This document shows, piece after piece, positions 50,554 through 59,576 of a stretch of DNA of 64,000 nucleotides. The translations under genes were made by a program, and so were the position numbers. Below the pieces are notes generated by a model. That model searched no databases. It saw only the letters and a program-made list of their open reading frames with translations, and was not told where the DNA came from. The stretch lies in assembly GCF_003020115.1 (NCBI RefSeq), contig NZ_PYFX01000022.1, forward strand, positions 24,919 to 88,918, written 5' to 3'. Source of the stretch: Bradyrhizobium sp. MOS002. GTDB taxonomy: Bacteria > Pseudomonadota > Alphaproteobacteria > Rhizobiales > Xanthobacteraceae. Each line of letters begins with the position of its first letter. The first letter of the stretch is position 1.

Positions 50554-52017
50554 ATGTCGGACAAGGTCTCGCGTCGCCAGTTCGCCACGCTGGCGGGATT
50601 GTCCGCGGCCGGAATTGCCGATCCTCTTGGGGGGGCGGACGCCAAGCCCGCATCGCCGCCGCGGAGCGGGGACGGCTTTCCACCGGGCTTCGTCTGGGGC
50701 ACGGCGACCTCGTCCTATCAGGTCGAGGGCGCGGTCAATGAGGACGGTCGAGGGGTCTCGATCTGGGACAAGTTCGTCCGCATCCCCGGCAAGATCGAGG
50801 ACGGCAGCACCGGCGACCGCGCCAACGAGCACTATCACCGCTACAAGGAGGACATCGCGCTCATCAGGGAGCTCGGCTGCAAGGCCTATCGCTTCTCGGT
50901 GGCCTGGCCGCGGCTGTTTCCGGACGGCGACGGCAAGCCGAACCCGAAGGGGCTCGACTTCTACAACCGCCTGGTCGACGAGCTCCTCAAGAACGGCATC
51001 GAGCCGTGGCTGACGCTCTATCATTGGGACCTGCCGCAATCGCTCCAGGACCGGTTTGGCGGCTGGCGCTCGACGGAGACCTGCAAGATCTTCGGTGATT
51101 ACGCGGCCTATGTCGCCGAGCATCTGACTGATCGCGTCAAGAACGTATTCACACTGAACGAGAGCGGTCGCTTCGTCCATTTCGGTTACGGCATCGGTAT
51201 CGACGCGCCGGGCGTGACACTGCCGCAAGCCGAGGTCAACCAGATCAGGCACAACAGCGCGCTCGCGCACGGGCTCGCGGTGCAGGCGGTACGCGCCCAT
51301 GGACGCCGCGGCACCAGGGTGGGACCGGCCGAGAACATCGATGCCTGCGCGCCCGCGATCGATACGCCCGAGAACGTCCGCGCCGCCGAGATCGCGCTGC
51401 GCGAGATGAACGCCGGCTACCTCAACGTCATCATGACGGGCCAGTACACCGACGCCTTCCTGAAATTCGCCGGGCGCGACGCGCCGAAATACACCGATGC
51501 GGAGCTGAAGATCGTCTCCTCGCCGGTCGATTTCCTCGGCCTCAACATCTACGCGCCGCAGAACTACGTGGTGGCCTCCGACCAGGGCGCGGGCTTCATG
51601 CCGCTGCCAATCCCGAAATCGTTCCCGCACATGAATTCGGACTGGCTGCGCGTCGGACCCGAGACGATCTACTGGGTGCCGAAGCTGGCGGCGAAGATCT
51701 GGAAGACGGACGCGATCTATATCAGCGAGAACGGCACCTCCGGCGACGACGTCGTGACGCCCGACGGCAAGATCTACGACACCGACCGCATCATGTATCT
51801 GCGCAACTACCTCGCCCAGCTCCAGCGCGCCACCGCCGAAGGCGTGCCGGTGCGCGGCTACTTCCTCTGGAGCCTGATGGACAATTTCGAATGGGTGTTC
51901 GGGCTCAACAAGCGCTTTGGGCTCTACCACGTCAATTTCGACACCCAGGTGCGGACGCCGAAACTCAGCGCCAGCTTCTATCGCAACGTGATCGCGAAGA
52001 ACGCGGCGGGCATGTGA
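50554..52017 (+). CDS. Tat-exported GH1 beta-glucosidase
   Basis: 487 residues from ATG 50554 (CGGAG upstream). Tat signal KVSRRQFATLAGLSAAG. GH1 fold: FVWGTATSSYQVEGAVNEDGRG at the N-terminus, HRYKEDIALIRELGCKAYRFSVAWPRLFP, and the nucleophile E392 in AIYISENGTS. The acid/base E203 is in TLNESGRF, where most GH1 enzymes read NEP. Ends with WSLMDNFEWVFGLNKRFGLYHV as usual. It hydrolyses beta-glucosides or relatives; folded export by Tat to the periplasm is unusual, though known in this family for some soil bacteria. Confidence 0.88.
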   Translation: MSDKVSRRQFATLAGLSAAGIADPLGGADAKPASPPRSGDGFPPGFVWGTATSSYQVEGAVNEDGRGVSIWDKFVRIPGKIEDGSTGDRANEHYHRYKEDIALIRELGCKAYRFSVAWPRLFPDGDGKPNPKGLDFYNRLVDELLKNGIEPWLTLYHWDLPQSLQDRFGGWRSTETCKIFGDYAAYVAEHLTDRVKNVFTLNESGRFVHFGYGIGIDAPGVTLPQAEVNQIRHNSALAHGLAVQAVRAHGRRGTRVGPAENIDACAPAIDTPENVRAAEIALREMNAGYLNVIMTGQYTDAFLKFAGRDAPKYTDAELKIVSSPVDFLGLNIYAPQNYVVASDQGAGFMPLPIPKSFPHMNSDWLRVGPETIYWVPKLAAKIWKTDAIYISENGTSGDDVVTPDGKIYDTDRIMYLRNYLAQLQRATAEGVPVRGYFLWSLMDNFEWVFGLNKRFGLYHVNFDTQVRTPKLSASFYRNVIAKNAAGM

Positions 52018-52162
52018 TTGCTCTCCCTCGCGCCGTTCGTGCGGAGGCGCGACGAGCTCGGCTCGCGCTTATGGCAGGGTGAGGGGTTCCGCCAGCGCGC
52101 ATTGACTCCCTTCGTCCCGTGATTCAAAACGCTTCCAACCATTCAAGGGAAGGATAACGCCC

Positions 52163-53395
52163 ATGACCGACGCACTCATCATCGATGCCTGCCGGACCCC
52201 GCGCGGCGTCGGCAAGGCCGGCAAGGGCGCGCTCTCGGGCATGCATCCGCAGCAGCTGGGAGCAACCGTGCTGCGCGCGCTCGCCACGCGCACCGGCATC
52301 GACACCGCCGACGTCGACGACATCGTCTGGGGCTGCAGCGCGCAGGTCGCAACGCAAGGCGGCGATCTCGGCCGCATGTCGGCGCTGGACGCCGGTTACG
52401 ACGTGCGCGCGAGTGCCGTGACGCTCGACCGCTTCTGCGGCTCCGGCATCACCAGCGTCAACATGGCGGCGGCCTCGATCATGTCGGGCACGGAGGACCT
52501 CGTCGTCGCCGGCGGCTGCGAGATGATGTCGATGGAGGGGCGTCGCGGCGGCGGCCCGATGATGATGGACAACGGCAATCTGCGCCTGCGTGCGCGGCAT
52601 CCGCAGTCGCATCAGGGCGTCTGCGCCGACGCGATCGCGACGCTGGAAGGCATCACGCGACGAGACGTCGACGCGCTCGGCCTCGAAAGCCAGAAGCGTG
52701 CCGCGCATGCGATCGCGAACGGCCACTTCAAGAAGAGCCTCGTGCCGGTGCATCGCGAGGACGGCAGCCTCGCGCTTGACCATGAAGAATATCCGCGGCC
52801 GCAGACCACGATGGAAGGGCTGGGCGCATTGAAGCCCGCGTTCCCCGCGGTCGCGGACCATGCGCTCGACGACAAGGGCACGACCTATCGCGGCCTGATC
52901 CTGCAGCAGTACCCCGATCTCGAGATCGACTTCATGCACCACGCCGGCAATTCGTCCGGCGTCGTCGACGGCGCCGCCGCGATCCTGCTGGCTTCGCCAG
53001 CTTACGCCAGGGCGCACGGCCTGAAGCCGCGCGCCCGCGTCGTCGCGATGGCGAACATGGGGGACTCGCCGACGCTGATGCTGAACGCGCCGGTGCCGGC
53101 GACGCGCAAGGTGCTGGCGAAGGCGGGGCTGACCGTCGACGACATCGACCTGTTCGAGATCAACGAGGCCTTTGCCGTGGTTGCGGAAAAATACATCCGC
53201 GACCTCAAGCTCGATCGCGCCAGGGTCAACGTCAATGGCGGCTCGATCGCGCTCGGCCATCCCATCGGCGCCACCGGCTCGATCCTGATCGGCACCGTGC
53301 TCGACGAGCTCGAACGGCGCGACTTGAAGCGCGGTCTCGTCACCATGTGCGCGGCGGGTGGCATGGCCCCGGCCGTCATCATCGAGCGCGTCTAG
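52163..53395 (+). CDS. Acetyl-CoA C-acyltransferase (thiolase)
   Basis: 410 residues with AAGGGAAGG upstream. Active-site C92 in LDRFCGSGITSVN, the NEAFA motif, GHPIGATGS with the catalytic His, and the second Cys in TMCAAGGMAP. Normal thiolase length. The pattern is closer to degradative thiolases/acetyl-CoA acetyltransferases of beta-oxidation than to PhaA. It cleaves 3-ketoacyl-CoA or condenses acetyl-CoA. It might work with the hydroxybutyryl-CoA dehydrogenase at 8067, but they are 43 kb apart. Confidence 0.9.
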   Translation: MTDALIIDACRTPRGVGKAGKGALSGMHPQQLGATVLRALATRTGIDTADVDDIVWGCSAQVATQGGDLGRMSALDAGYDVRASAVTLDRFCGSGITSVNMAAASIMSGTEDLVVAGGCEMMSMEGRRGGGPMMMDNGNLRLRARHPQSHQGVCADAIATLEGITRRDVDALGLESQKRAAHAIANGHFKKSLVPVHREDGSLALDHEEYPRPQTTMEGLGALKPAFPAVADHALDDKGTTYRGLILQQYPDLEIDFMHHAGNSSGVVDGAAAILLASPAYARAHGLKPRARVVAMANMGDSPTLMLNAPVPATRKVLAKAGLTVDDIDLFEINEAFAVVAEKYIRDLKLDRARVNVNGGSIALGHPIGATGSILIGTVLDELERRDLKRGLVTMCAAGGMAPAVIIERV

Positions 53396-53415
53396 CTTAT
53401 TTTCCAGGGTGAATC

Positions 53416-53444
53416 GCGACCGGCCTTTCAGAAAGAGGCCGGTC
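53416..53444 (+). terminator. Hairpin after the thiolase gene
   Basis: Perfect 10-bp inverted repeat CGACCGGCCT / AGGCCGGTCG with a 9-nt loop, 20 bp after the thiolase stop. The following bases (TCGCTTGTCG) are only weakly T-rich, so this is a probable but not typical intrinsic terminator. Confidence 0.5.
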
Positions 53445-53675
53445 GTCGCTTGTCGAAAGCATCGAATCAGCTTTAGCAAGGCTGCGTGCGGGCCTTTGAA
53501 ACAAGGTAAAATCCGCTGCCTGAGGCTTCTCCCGCTCCGGAAGTGGCTAAAAAGCAGGGTTTTTTGCCACAGAGGGCCAAAAAAGCCCGTAAAACCCCGA
53601 CAAAACTGTGCAGAAGGCTATAGGCCTTCACCGGTTGGTCTAATATGCAGCCGTCAACGAATCAGAGGAGACACG

Positions 53676-53978
53676 ATGGCCACCCAAATGTCGAAATCGC
53701 AGCTGATCGAAAAGATCGCGACCACCACCGAGCTTTCCAAGCGTGACGTCAAGAGCGTCATGGAGACGCTGACCGACGTCGGCCACAAGGAGCTCAAGAA
53801 GAACGGCCTGTTCCTGGTGCCGGGCTTCGCCAAGTTCGTGGTCATCAAGAAGCCCGCGACCAAGGCGCGCAAGGGCACCAACCCGTTCACGGGCGAAGAG
53901 ATGATGTTCAAGGCCAAGCCGGCCCGGAAGATCGTCCGCGCCCGCCCGGTCAAGGCCGCCAAGGACGCCGTGGGCTAA
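53676..53978 (+). CDS. HU-family DNA-binding protein
   Basis: 100 residues from ATG 53676 (AGAGGAG upstream). MSKSQLIEKIATTTELSKRDVKSVMETLTDVGHKELKKNGLFLVPGFAKFVVIKKPATKARKGTNPFTGEEMMFKAKPA has the HU/IHF helical body and beta-arm with RKGTNPFTGE. A basic tail (RKIVRARPVKAAKDAVG) follows. It compacts and shapes DNA. Short and highly expressed by the look of its ribosome site and strong terminator. The 280 bp before it should hold its promoter. Confidence 0.92.
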   Translation: MATQMSKSQLIEKIATTTELSKRDVKSVMETLTDVGHKELKKNGLFLVPGFAKFVVIKKPATKARKGTNPFTGEEMMFKAKPARKIVRARPVKAAKDAVG

Positions 53979-53984
53979 CAATGC

Positions 53985-54013
53985 AAAGGCCCCCTCGAGC
54001 GAGGGGGCCTTTT
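53985..54013. terminator. Bidirectional intrinsic terminator after the HU gene
   Basis: AAAGGCCCCCTC (53985-53996) and GAGGGGGCCTTT (54001-54012) form a 12-bp stem with loop GAGC. It is flanked by A and T runs, so it can stop both the HU transcript and the converging lon-linked small gene. Confidence 0.9.
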
Positions 54014-54048
54014 GTTCGGGGCTGTCGCGAGGACTTGAGACGGAGGGC

Positions 54049-54204
54049 TCAACCCTTGCGGCGCTTCGCGCGGACCGGGACCGGCTGAAGCCGCGGTCCT
54101 GACGCCGCCAGCGCATCGCGAACCCCGTCGATGGCGCGATCGAGCAACTGGCGCAGCCGTTGTGTTGTCCGGGATCGTTTCGCTCTTTCCAGCAGTTTTT
54201 TCAT
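54049..54204 (-). CDS. 51-residue basic protein downstream of lon
   Basis: Starts with ATG 54204, which has GGAG at 8 bp and lies 5 bp after the lon stop. Sequence begins MKKLLERAKRSRTTQRLRQLL and ends in RAKRRKG; about a quarter of residues are Arg or Lys, with an amphipathic helix in the middle (DRAIDGVRDALAAS). No domain known. Position suggests translation with lon. It could be a nucleic-acid-binding peptide or a Lon cofactor or substrate; none of this is shown. Confidence 0.6.
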   Translation of the reverse strand: MKKLLERAKRSRTTQRLRQLLDRAIDGVRDALAASGPRLQPVPVRAKRRKG

Positions 54205-54209
54205 CGCAT

Positions 54210-56615
54210 TCACTCCGCCGCTTCGACCTTGGCCTCGATCTTGGCCTCGGCCGGCTCGAGCGCCGCGGCGATGGCTTCGTCGACGCGCTCCAGCCAGATG
54301 AATTCGAGGTTGTCCCGCGCGCTCTGCGGGATGTCGTCGTAGTCCCGCTTGTTGCGCGCCGGCAGCATCACCCGCTTCAGGCCCGCGGCCGCGGCCGCCA
54401 CCACCTTCTCCTTGATGCCGCCGACCGGCAGCACCAGGCCGCGCAGCGAGATCTCGCCGGTCATGGCGGTGTCGCTGCGCACCGTGCGATTGGTGAGCAG
54501 GGACGTCAGCGCCGTGAACATCGCAACGCCCGCGCTCGGCCCGTCCTTCGGGGTCGCGCCCGCGGGTACGTGAACGTGGATGTCGCTCTTCTCGAACAGC
54601 TGCGGATCGATGCCGAGTTGCGTGGCCTTGCTCTTCACCAGCGTCATCGCAGCCTGCACGCTCTCGCGCATGACCTCGCCGAGCTGGCCGGTCAGGATCA
54701 TGCCGCCGCGGCCTGATACGCGCGAGGCCTCGATGAACAGGATGTCGCCGCCGACCGGCGTCCAGGCAAGGCCGGTGGCCACGCCCGGGATGCTGGTGCG
54801 CTGCGCGATCTCGCCCTCGAAGCGCGGCTGGCCGAGCACGGTGCCGATATCCTTCGGCGTCACGACGACCCTGACAGCGGTGCCCTCGGCGACCTGCACC
54901 GCGGCGTGCCGGAACAGCTTTCCGATCTCGCGCTCGAGGTTACGCACGCCGGCTTCTCGGGTGTAGCCCTTGACCACCAGCTTCAGCGCCTCCGGCTCGA
55001 TCTCGGCTTGCTCCGGCGTCAAGCCGTTGGCCTCGAGCTGCCGCCGCACCAGATAGCGCCGCGCGATCTCCAGCTTCTCATCCTCGGTGTAGCCGGCGAG
55101 GCTGATCAGCTCCATGCGGTCCAGCAGCGGACCCGGGATCTGGTCCAGCATGTTGGCGGTCGCGATGAACACGACGCGCGACAGGTCGAAGGGCACGCCC
55201 AGATAATTATCCCGGAACGTCCCGTTCTGCTCGGGGTCGAGCACCTCCAGCATCGCGGCGGACGGATCGCCCTGCACGCCGCGGCCCATCTTGTCGATCT
55301 CGTCCAGCATCATGATGCAGTTGCGGGTGCCGGCCTTCTTGATGCCCTGGATGATATTGCCGGGGAGCGCGCCGATATAGGTGCGCCGATGGCCGCGGAT
55401 CTCGGCCTCGTCATGCACGCCGCCGAGGCTGACGCGCACGAAGGGACGATCCATCGCGCGTGCGATGGATTGGCCGAGCGAGGTCTTGCCGACGCCGGGC
55501 GGTCCAACGAAGCACAGGATCGGCGCCTTGCCCTGCGGCGCCAGCTTGCGCACCGCCAGATATTCGATGATCCGGCTCTTGATCTTCTCCAGGCCAAAAT
55601 GATCGGCGTCGAGGATGCGGCGCGCTTCCTTGATGTCGATGGGCTTCTCCGCAGGCAGCGCCCACGGCAGCTCGATCAGCCAGTCCAGGTAAGTGCGGAC
55701 CATGCCGGCCTCGCCGGCGGCCTCCGGCATGCGCTCGTAGCGCCGCAGCTCCTTCTTCGCATGCGCGTCCGCCTCGGGCGGCATGTTGGCCTTGGCGATG
55801 GCAGCGGTCAGCTCGGCGACCTCGGCCGCCTTGCCGTCGCCTTCGCCGAGCTGGCGCTGGATGGTCGCCATCTGCTCGCGCAGGATCGCCTCGCGCTGCC
55901 GCTCGTCGAAGCTGGCGCGGGTCTGCTGGCCGATCTCGTTGCTGATGCGCAGCACCTCCAGCCGTTCGGCCAGATGCTTCGACACCTTCTCGACACGCAA
56001 GGCGAGGTCGATGGTCTCCAGCACCTCCTGCTTGTCCTGCGGCTTGATGTCCATGAACGAGGTCGCCAGGTCCGCCAGCGCGCCGGGCGCGGTGGTGCCC
56101 TGGAACATCGCGATCAGCTCGGGCGGCGCCTGCGGCAGCAGCTCGATCGCCTCGATGGCCTGGCGCTGCAGGTTCAGCCCGCGGGCCTCGATCTCGGGCG
56201 TGCTCGTGGTCGGCTCCGGGATCTGCTGGATTCGCGCGGCCGGGAACGGCGTCCCCGGCAGGAAGTCGAGGATGCGCGCGCGCTGCACGCCTTGGCAGAC
56301 GATGTGATGAGTGCCGTCGGGCGCGGTGATGTAGCGCACGATGTTGGCGATGGTCGCGACCCGATAGAGGTCGTCCGGTCCGGGCTCCTCGGTCTCGGGG
56401 CTGCGTTGCAGGACGATGCCGACCGGCCGCTGCTCGCGCAGCGCCTGTTGCGCGGCGGCGACCGATTTCGGCCGCGCGATCGCGATCGGCGCGATGGCGC
56501 CGGGGAACAGCACCATCTCGCGCACGGGGATGATGATCAGCGCGTCTTCGGGGATTTTCACGTCGGAATTGCTCTGGGGACTGGTCTGTGCGGTATTCAT
56601 TTGTTCGGTGGCCAT
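54210..56615 (-). CDS. lon: ATP-dependent Lon protease
   Basis: 801 residues. N-terminal substrate domain (EDALIIIPVREMVLFPGAIAPI), a coiled middle, Walker A GPPGVGKTS at 371-379, Walker B region CIMMLDEIDKMG, and the protease domain with the catalytic dyad S694 (PKDGPSAGVAMF) and K737 (VGGIKEKVV). Standard for LonA. Degrades misfolded and regulatory proteins in the cytoplasm. Co-oriented with an Hsp20 gene 8 bp upstream and a 51-codon gene 5 bp downstream, so likely part of a stress operon; many rhizobia also carry another lon elsewhere. Confidence 0.96.
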   Translation of the reverse strand: MATEQMNTAQTSPQSNSDVKIPEDALIIIPVREMVLFPGAIAPIAIARPKSVAAAQQALREQRPVGIVLQRSPETEEPGPDDLYRVATIANIVRYITAPDGTHHIVCQGVQRARILDFLPGTPFPAARIQQIPEPTTSTPEIEARGLNLQRQAIEAIELLPQAPPELIAMFQGTTAPGALADLATSFMDIKPQDKQEVLETIDLALRVEKVSKHLAERLEVLRISNEIGQQTRASFDERQREAILREQMATIQRQLGEGDGKAAEVAELTAAIAKANMPPEADAHAKKELRRYERMPEAAGEAGMVRTYLDWLIELPWALPAEKPIDIKEARRILDADHFGLEKIKSRIIEYLAVRKLAPQGKAPILCFVGPPGVGKTSLGQSIARAMDRPFVRVSLGGVHDEAEIRGHRRTYIGALPGNIIQGIKKAGTRNCIMMLDEIDKMGRGVQGDPSAAMLEVLDPEQNGTFRDNYLGVPFDLSRVVFIATANMLDQIPGPLLDRMELISLAGYTEDEKLEIARRYLVRRQLEANGLTPEQAEIEPEALKLVVKGYTREAGVRNLEREIGKLFRHAAVQVAEGTAVRVVVTPKDIGTVLGQPRFEGEIAQRTSIPGVATGLAWTPVGGDILFIEASRVSGRGGMILTGQLGEVMRESVQAAMTLVKSKATQLGIDPQLFEKSDIHVHVPAGATPKDGPSAGVAMFTALTSLLTNRTVRSDTAMTGEISLRGLVLPVGGIKEKVVAAAAAGLKRVMLPARNKRDYDDIPQSARDNLEFIWLERVDEAIAAALEPAEAKIEAKVEAAE

Positions 56616-56623
56616 GATCGACC

Positions 56624-57007
56624 TCAGGATTTGGCGAGGCGCAGCGCGACGCAGCCGTCCATCACGAAGCGGCTGATGGCGTAGCGGCCAACGGGCAATG
56701 CAATGCGGCGCTCAAAACGCCCCTGCGGCAGTTCGAGCCGGTGGATGCGGGCGTTGCGAAGCTCCGGCGGAAGGGTGCGCTGGCCGGAGATGACGAGCAC
56801 GCCGTCATGGATGACAGTCTCGACATTGTCGGGATTGACGCCGGGGAGCGCGACCAGGATCAGCAGCTCATGCTCGGTTTCGAGCACGTCGATCGGTGGC
56901 TCCCAGCAGGCTTCCTGGCGGCCGAACTGCTGGCGCAGCCGTTCGGCGCGGGTCAGCGAGTCCAGGGCTTCGGACAGCATCCAGTCGAGGGGATTTTTGG
57001 GTTGCAT
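56624..57007 (-). CDS. Hsp20-type small heat-shock protein
   Basis: 127 residues from ATG 57007; the longer frame to 57112 has no support. The alpha-crystallin core is visible: WEPPIDVLETEHELLILVALPGVNPDNVETVIHDGVLVISGQRTLPPE, then RIHRLELPQGRFERRIALPVGRY. A short N-terminal arm precedes it, and the C-terminal IxI motif is not obvious. Holds unfolding proteins for refolding or degradation; Lon, 8 bp downstream, is the natural partner. Confidence 0.85.
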   Translation of the reverse strand: MQPKNPLDWMLSEALDSLTRAERLRQQFGRQEACWEPPIDVLETEHELLILVALPGVNPDNVETVIHDGVLVISGQRTLPPELRNARIHRLELPQGRFERRIALPVGRYAISRFVMDGCVALRLAKS

Positions 57008-57100
57008 GATGCGGGCTCGGCGGTGGGGAACGCTGAATATGGGGCCGGTTCCCGAGAATTCCAGCCCGGCGGCGCGGAGGTGCCATGCGGATCGTGCGAT

Positions 57101-57140
57101 CCGAAAAGACAAGCGCCGCGGCCTTCCGGGCCGCGGCGCT
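57101..57140 (-). terminator. Intrinsic terminator after the DUF892 gene
   Basis: Minus-strand stem AGCGCCGCGGCC/GGCCGCGGCGCT (12 bp, loop of 5, arms 57112-57123 and 57129-57140) followed by TTGTCTTTTC. It begins 22 bp after the stop of the DUF892 gene. Confidence 0.7.
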
Positions 57141-57161
57141 CGTTGTCACGCGATATGCGGC

Positions 57162-57728
57162 TCAGGCCGCCTGGCGGTATTCCTCTTCCGCCTCGAGGTT
57201 GATCACGGAGGTGGCGAGCTCGGTCAGCGCGTGATCGGTCGCCTCTTCCTCGTCCAGCGTCGCCTGCAGCAGCCTTGCGGCGTCCTGCATGCCGAGCTCC
57301 TCGGCCCAGGTGCGCAGCGTGCCGTAGCGGGAGATCTCGTAGTGCTCGACCGCCTGCGCGGCTGCGAGCAGGCCGGCGTCGAGCGCAGGCGCGTTCTTGA
57401 ACTCCTTCATGATCTCGGCGCCTTCGTCGGTGATGCCGTTGATCGCTTCGCAAGGCTTGCCGCGGGCCGGCTTGCCCAGCATCTTGAAGATCTGGTCCAG
57501 ACGTTTGACCTGGCCCTGCGTTTCGCGCAGGTGCTTGTTGAAAGCCGCCGCGAGCTGCTTCGAGTTGGCAGCCTTGGCCATCTTGGGCAAGGTCTTGATG
57601 ATCTTGTTCTCGGCGAAATAGATGTCTTTGAGCGTCTCCAGGAATAGGTCGCTCAACATCTTCGGCGCCTGACGGGCGCGGCCCGTCGACGATTTCTTGG
57701 TTGTGCGCTTCTTTGCTCGTTTGGCCAT
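57162..57728 (-). CDS. DUF892 (YciF-like) ferritin-like protein
   Basis: 188 residues from ATG 57728 with GAGGAGGA upstream. A basic leader (AKRAKKRTTKKSSTGRARQAP) precedes a helical bundle: MLSDLFLETLKDIYFAENKIIKTLPKMAKAANSKQLAAAFNKHLRETQGQVKRLDQIF and VEHYEISRYGTLRTWAEELG. Glu and His positions match the di-iron sites of the YciE/YciF family. Linked to general stress responses in other bacteria. Follows a 68-codon membrane protein gene. Confidence 0.88.
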   Translation of the reverse strand: MAKRAKKRTTKKSSTGRARQAPKMLSDLFLETLKDIYFAENKIIKTLPKMAKAANSKQLAAAFNKHLRETQGQVKRLDQIFKMLGKPARGKPCEAINGITDEGAEIMKEFKNAPALDAGLLAAAQAVEHYEISRYGTLRTWAEELGMQDAARLLQATLDEEEATDHALTELATSVINLEAEEEYRQAA

Positions 57729-57784
57729 ACATCCTCCTCTTGAGGTGACACGCGAAGGCATCGCCTTCCGCAATCCTCAGGCGA

Positions 57785-57810
57785 TCAAAAGCTTTCGGAG
57801 AACGAAAGTT
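57785..57810 (-). terminator. Short intrinsic terminator
   Basis: Minus-strand stem CTTTCG/CGAAAG with loop TTCTC, followed by CTTTTGATC. It lies just after the small membrane protein gene (57829-58035). The stem is only 6-7 bp, so termination may be partial. Confidence 0.5.
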
Positions 57811-57828
57811 CCAAACTGCAGCTTGCGC

Positions 57829-58035
57829 TCAGGTCGGGCGCTTGTAGGGATCTTCCTGCCGCTGCCGCGCCTCGGTGTTGCGGTCGAGCTGTTCGCGCTC
57901 GCGGCGCCGCAGGCGGCCCGCCTTCGCCACGCCGTAGACGAGGACCGCACCGAGCACGAAGGCTCCGATGAACCAGAGCCAGAGCAGGTTGCTCGAAAGC
58001 TGGCCCAGCAACATTCCAATTCCACTGTCGCTCAT
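57829..58035 (-). CDS. Small single-span membrane protein
   Basis: 68 residues from ATG 58035 with GGAGAT upstream. One hydrophobic span at about residues 17-37 (NLLWLWFIGAFVLGAVLVYGVA), then a strongly basic and acidic cytoplasmic tail (GRLRRREREQLDRNTEARQRQEDPYKRPT). No known domain; inner membrane location inferred. It precedes the DUF892 gene and diverges from the MarC gene. Confidence 0.65.
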   Translation of the reverse strand: MSDSGIGMLLGQLSSNLLWLWFIGAFVLGAVLVYGVAKAGRLRRREREQLDRNTEARQRQEDPYKRPT

Positions 58036-58124
58036 TGTGCATCTCCGGTGATTTCCAAAGCGGTTCTTCCGGGCTAAGTCAGTCCGCCAGCCATCGTTCC
58101 TGCGTCCAGAGAGCCCACCGAGAC

Positions 58125-58751
58125 ATGATCGACTTCACCCTGTCCGCGTTCGTGACGCTGTTGCTCGTGATCGATCCCGTGGGCCTTGCGCCGGCTTTCC
58201 TCGCTGCGACCGGAGGCATGCCCGACAAGACAAAACGCACCATCGCGCTGCGCGCGCCGCTGATTGCGGCGTCGATCCTGGTGGTGATCGCGCTGATCGG
58301 AAACTGGTTGCTGCGCCAGCTCGGGATCGGCATCCCCGCCTTCCAGATCGCCGGCGGGCTGCTGCTGTTCGGCGTGTCCTACCAGATGATCTTCGGCGAC
58401 CGTCCGCATCGCGAGGCCCGCGTGGCCGACAAGGCAACCTCGGAGCATGCCTCCGACGTCGCGGTATTCCCGTTGGCGATCCCGATGATGGCCGGTCCGG
58501 GCGCGATCGCGACCACGCTGCTCCTGACCGGCGATGCCGGCTACGGGCCGAGGCTCGCGATCATCATCGCGGTCGTGCTCGCGGTGTGCCTGCTCTGCAT
58601 GCTCTGCTTTGTCTCGGCGAGCCTGATTGCCCGCACCCTCGGGCGCACCGGAAATGCGGTGCTGTCGCGCGTGCTCGGCATGTTGCTCGCCGCCTATTCG
58701 GTGCAGTTCGTGATCAACGGAATCGCGGCCGTACGGGCGGGCCTGCCGTAG
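58125..58751 (+). CDS. MarC-family integral membrane protein
   Basis: 208 residues from ATG 58125. Six hydrophobic segments. FTLSAFVTLLLVIDPVGLAPAFLAAT and the central FPLAIPMMAGPGAIATTLLL are the MarC/UPF0056 signatures. Once linked to multiple antibiotic resistance, the family has no demonstrated transport function. Inner membrane. Monocistronic by position. Confidence 0.9.
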   Translation: MIDFTLSAFVTLLLVIDPVGLAPAFLAATGGMPDKTKRTIALRAPLIAASILVVIALIGNWLLRQLGIGIPAFQIAGGLLLFGVSYQMIFGDRPHREARVADKATSEHASDVAVFPLAIPMMAGPGAIATTLLLTGDAGYGPRLAIIIAVVLAVCLLCMLCFVSASLIARTLGRTGNAVLSRVLGMLLAAYSVQFVINGIAAVRAGLP

Positions 58752-58910
58752 ACCTGCGACAGTCTGTTAATAGTTTGATTTTCATGTTTATTTCATGATG
58801 CCATGAGGCGGCTGACGGGATCGTGCGCGATCCGGTCCTCTTTCTCTTGCGCTGCCACATTGCTTTGACGTACTCCCCGTCTGACAGGCGCCCATCGTCA
58901 GGAAATCGAG

Positions 58911-59564
58911 ATGTCGATGACAGCGGACGAGCTCGACAAGAGACAGGCCATCATCGACGCCTGCCGCCGCATGAACGCGCTCGGCATCAACCAGGGCACC
59001 TCGGGCAATATCAGCGTCCGACATGCGGACGGGCTTCTGGTCACGCCGACCAGCGTGGCGTACGACGCCATGACGCCGGACCAGATCGTGTTCATGACGA
59101 TGGACGGCTCGCACGCGCCCGCTCACAAGCCGTCCAGCGAGTGGCGCTTCCACCGCGACATCCTGAAGGCCCGGCCCGAAATCGACGCCGTCGTCCACGC
59201 CCATCCGACCTATTGCACCATTCTGGCGATCATGGGCCGGGAGATCCCGCCCGTGCACTACATGATCGCGGTCGCCGGCGGCGACAGCATCCGCTGCGCG
59301 CCCTATGCCACCTTCGGAACGGTGGAGTTGTCCGAACACGCAGTGCAGGCGCTGGAGGGCCGGCTTGCCTGCCTGCTCGACCATCACGGCATGATCGCGA
59401 TCGGCAAGTCGTTGGACAAGGCGATGTGGCTCGCCGTCGAGGTCGAGACGCTGGCGCGGCAATATCACGGCTGTCTCCAGATCGGAGAGCCGCCGCTGCT
59501 GTCGAGCGCCGAGATCGAACGGGTCCGCCAGCGCATGTCCGGTTACGGCATGTCGGAAGGGTAG
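58911..59564 (+). CDS. Class II aldolase/adducin family protein (fuculose-phosphate aldolase-like)
   Basis: 217 residues. LGINQGTSGNISVRHADGLLVTPTSVAYD is the phosphate-binding start of the family; zinc-binding HAHPTYCTILA and LLDHHGMIAIG provide His ligands, and Glu in SSEWRFHRDI is the likely catalytic acid. Length is typical of L-fuculose-phosphate aldolase and of relatives such as methylthioribulose-phosphate dehydratase, so the substrate is uncertain. The CLC gene starts 12 bp downstream, possibly co-transcribed. Confidence 0.85.
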   Translation: MSMTADELDKRQAIIDACRRMNALGINQGTSGNISVRHADGLLVTPTSVAYDAMTPDQIVFMTMDGSHAPAHKPSSEWRFHRDILKARPEIDAVVHAHPTYCTILAIMGREIPPVHYMIAVAGGDSIRCAPYATFGTVELSEHAVQALEGRLACLLDHHGMIAIGKSLDKAMWLAVEVETLARQYHGCLQIGEPPLLSSAEIERVRQRMSGYGMSEG

Positions 59565-59576
59565 GGCGGACAGAAA

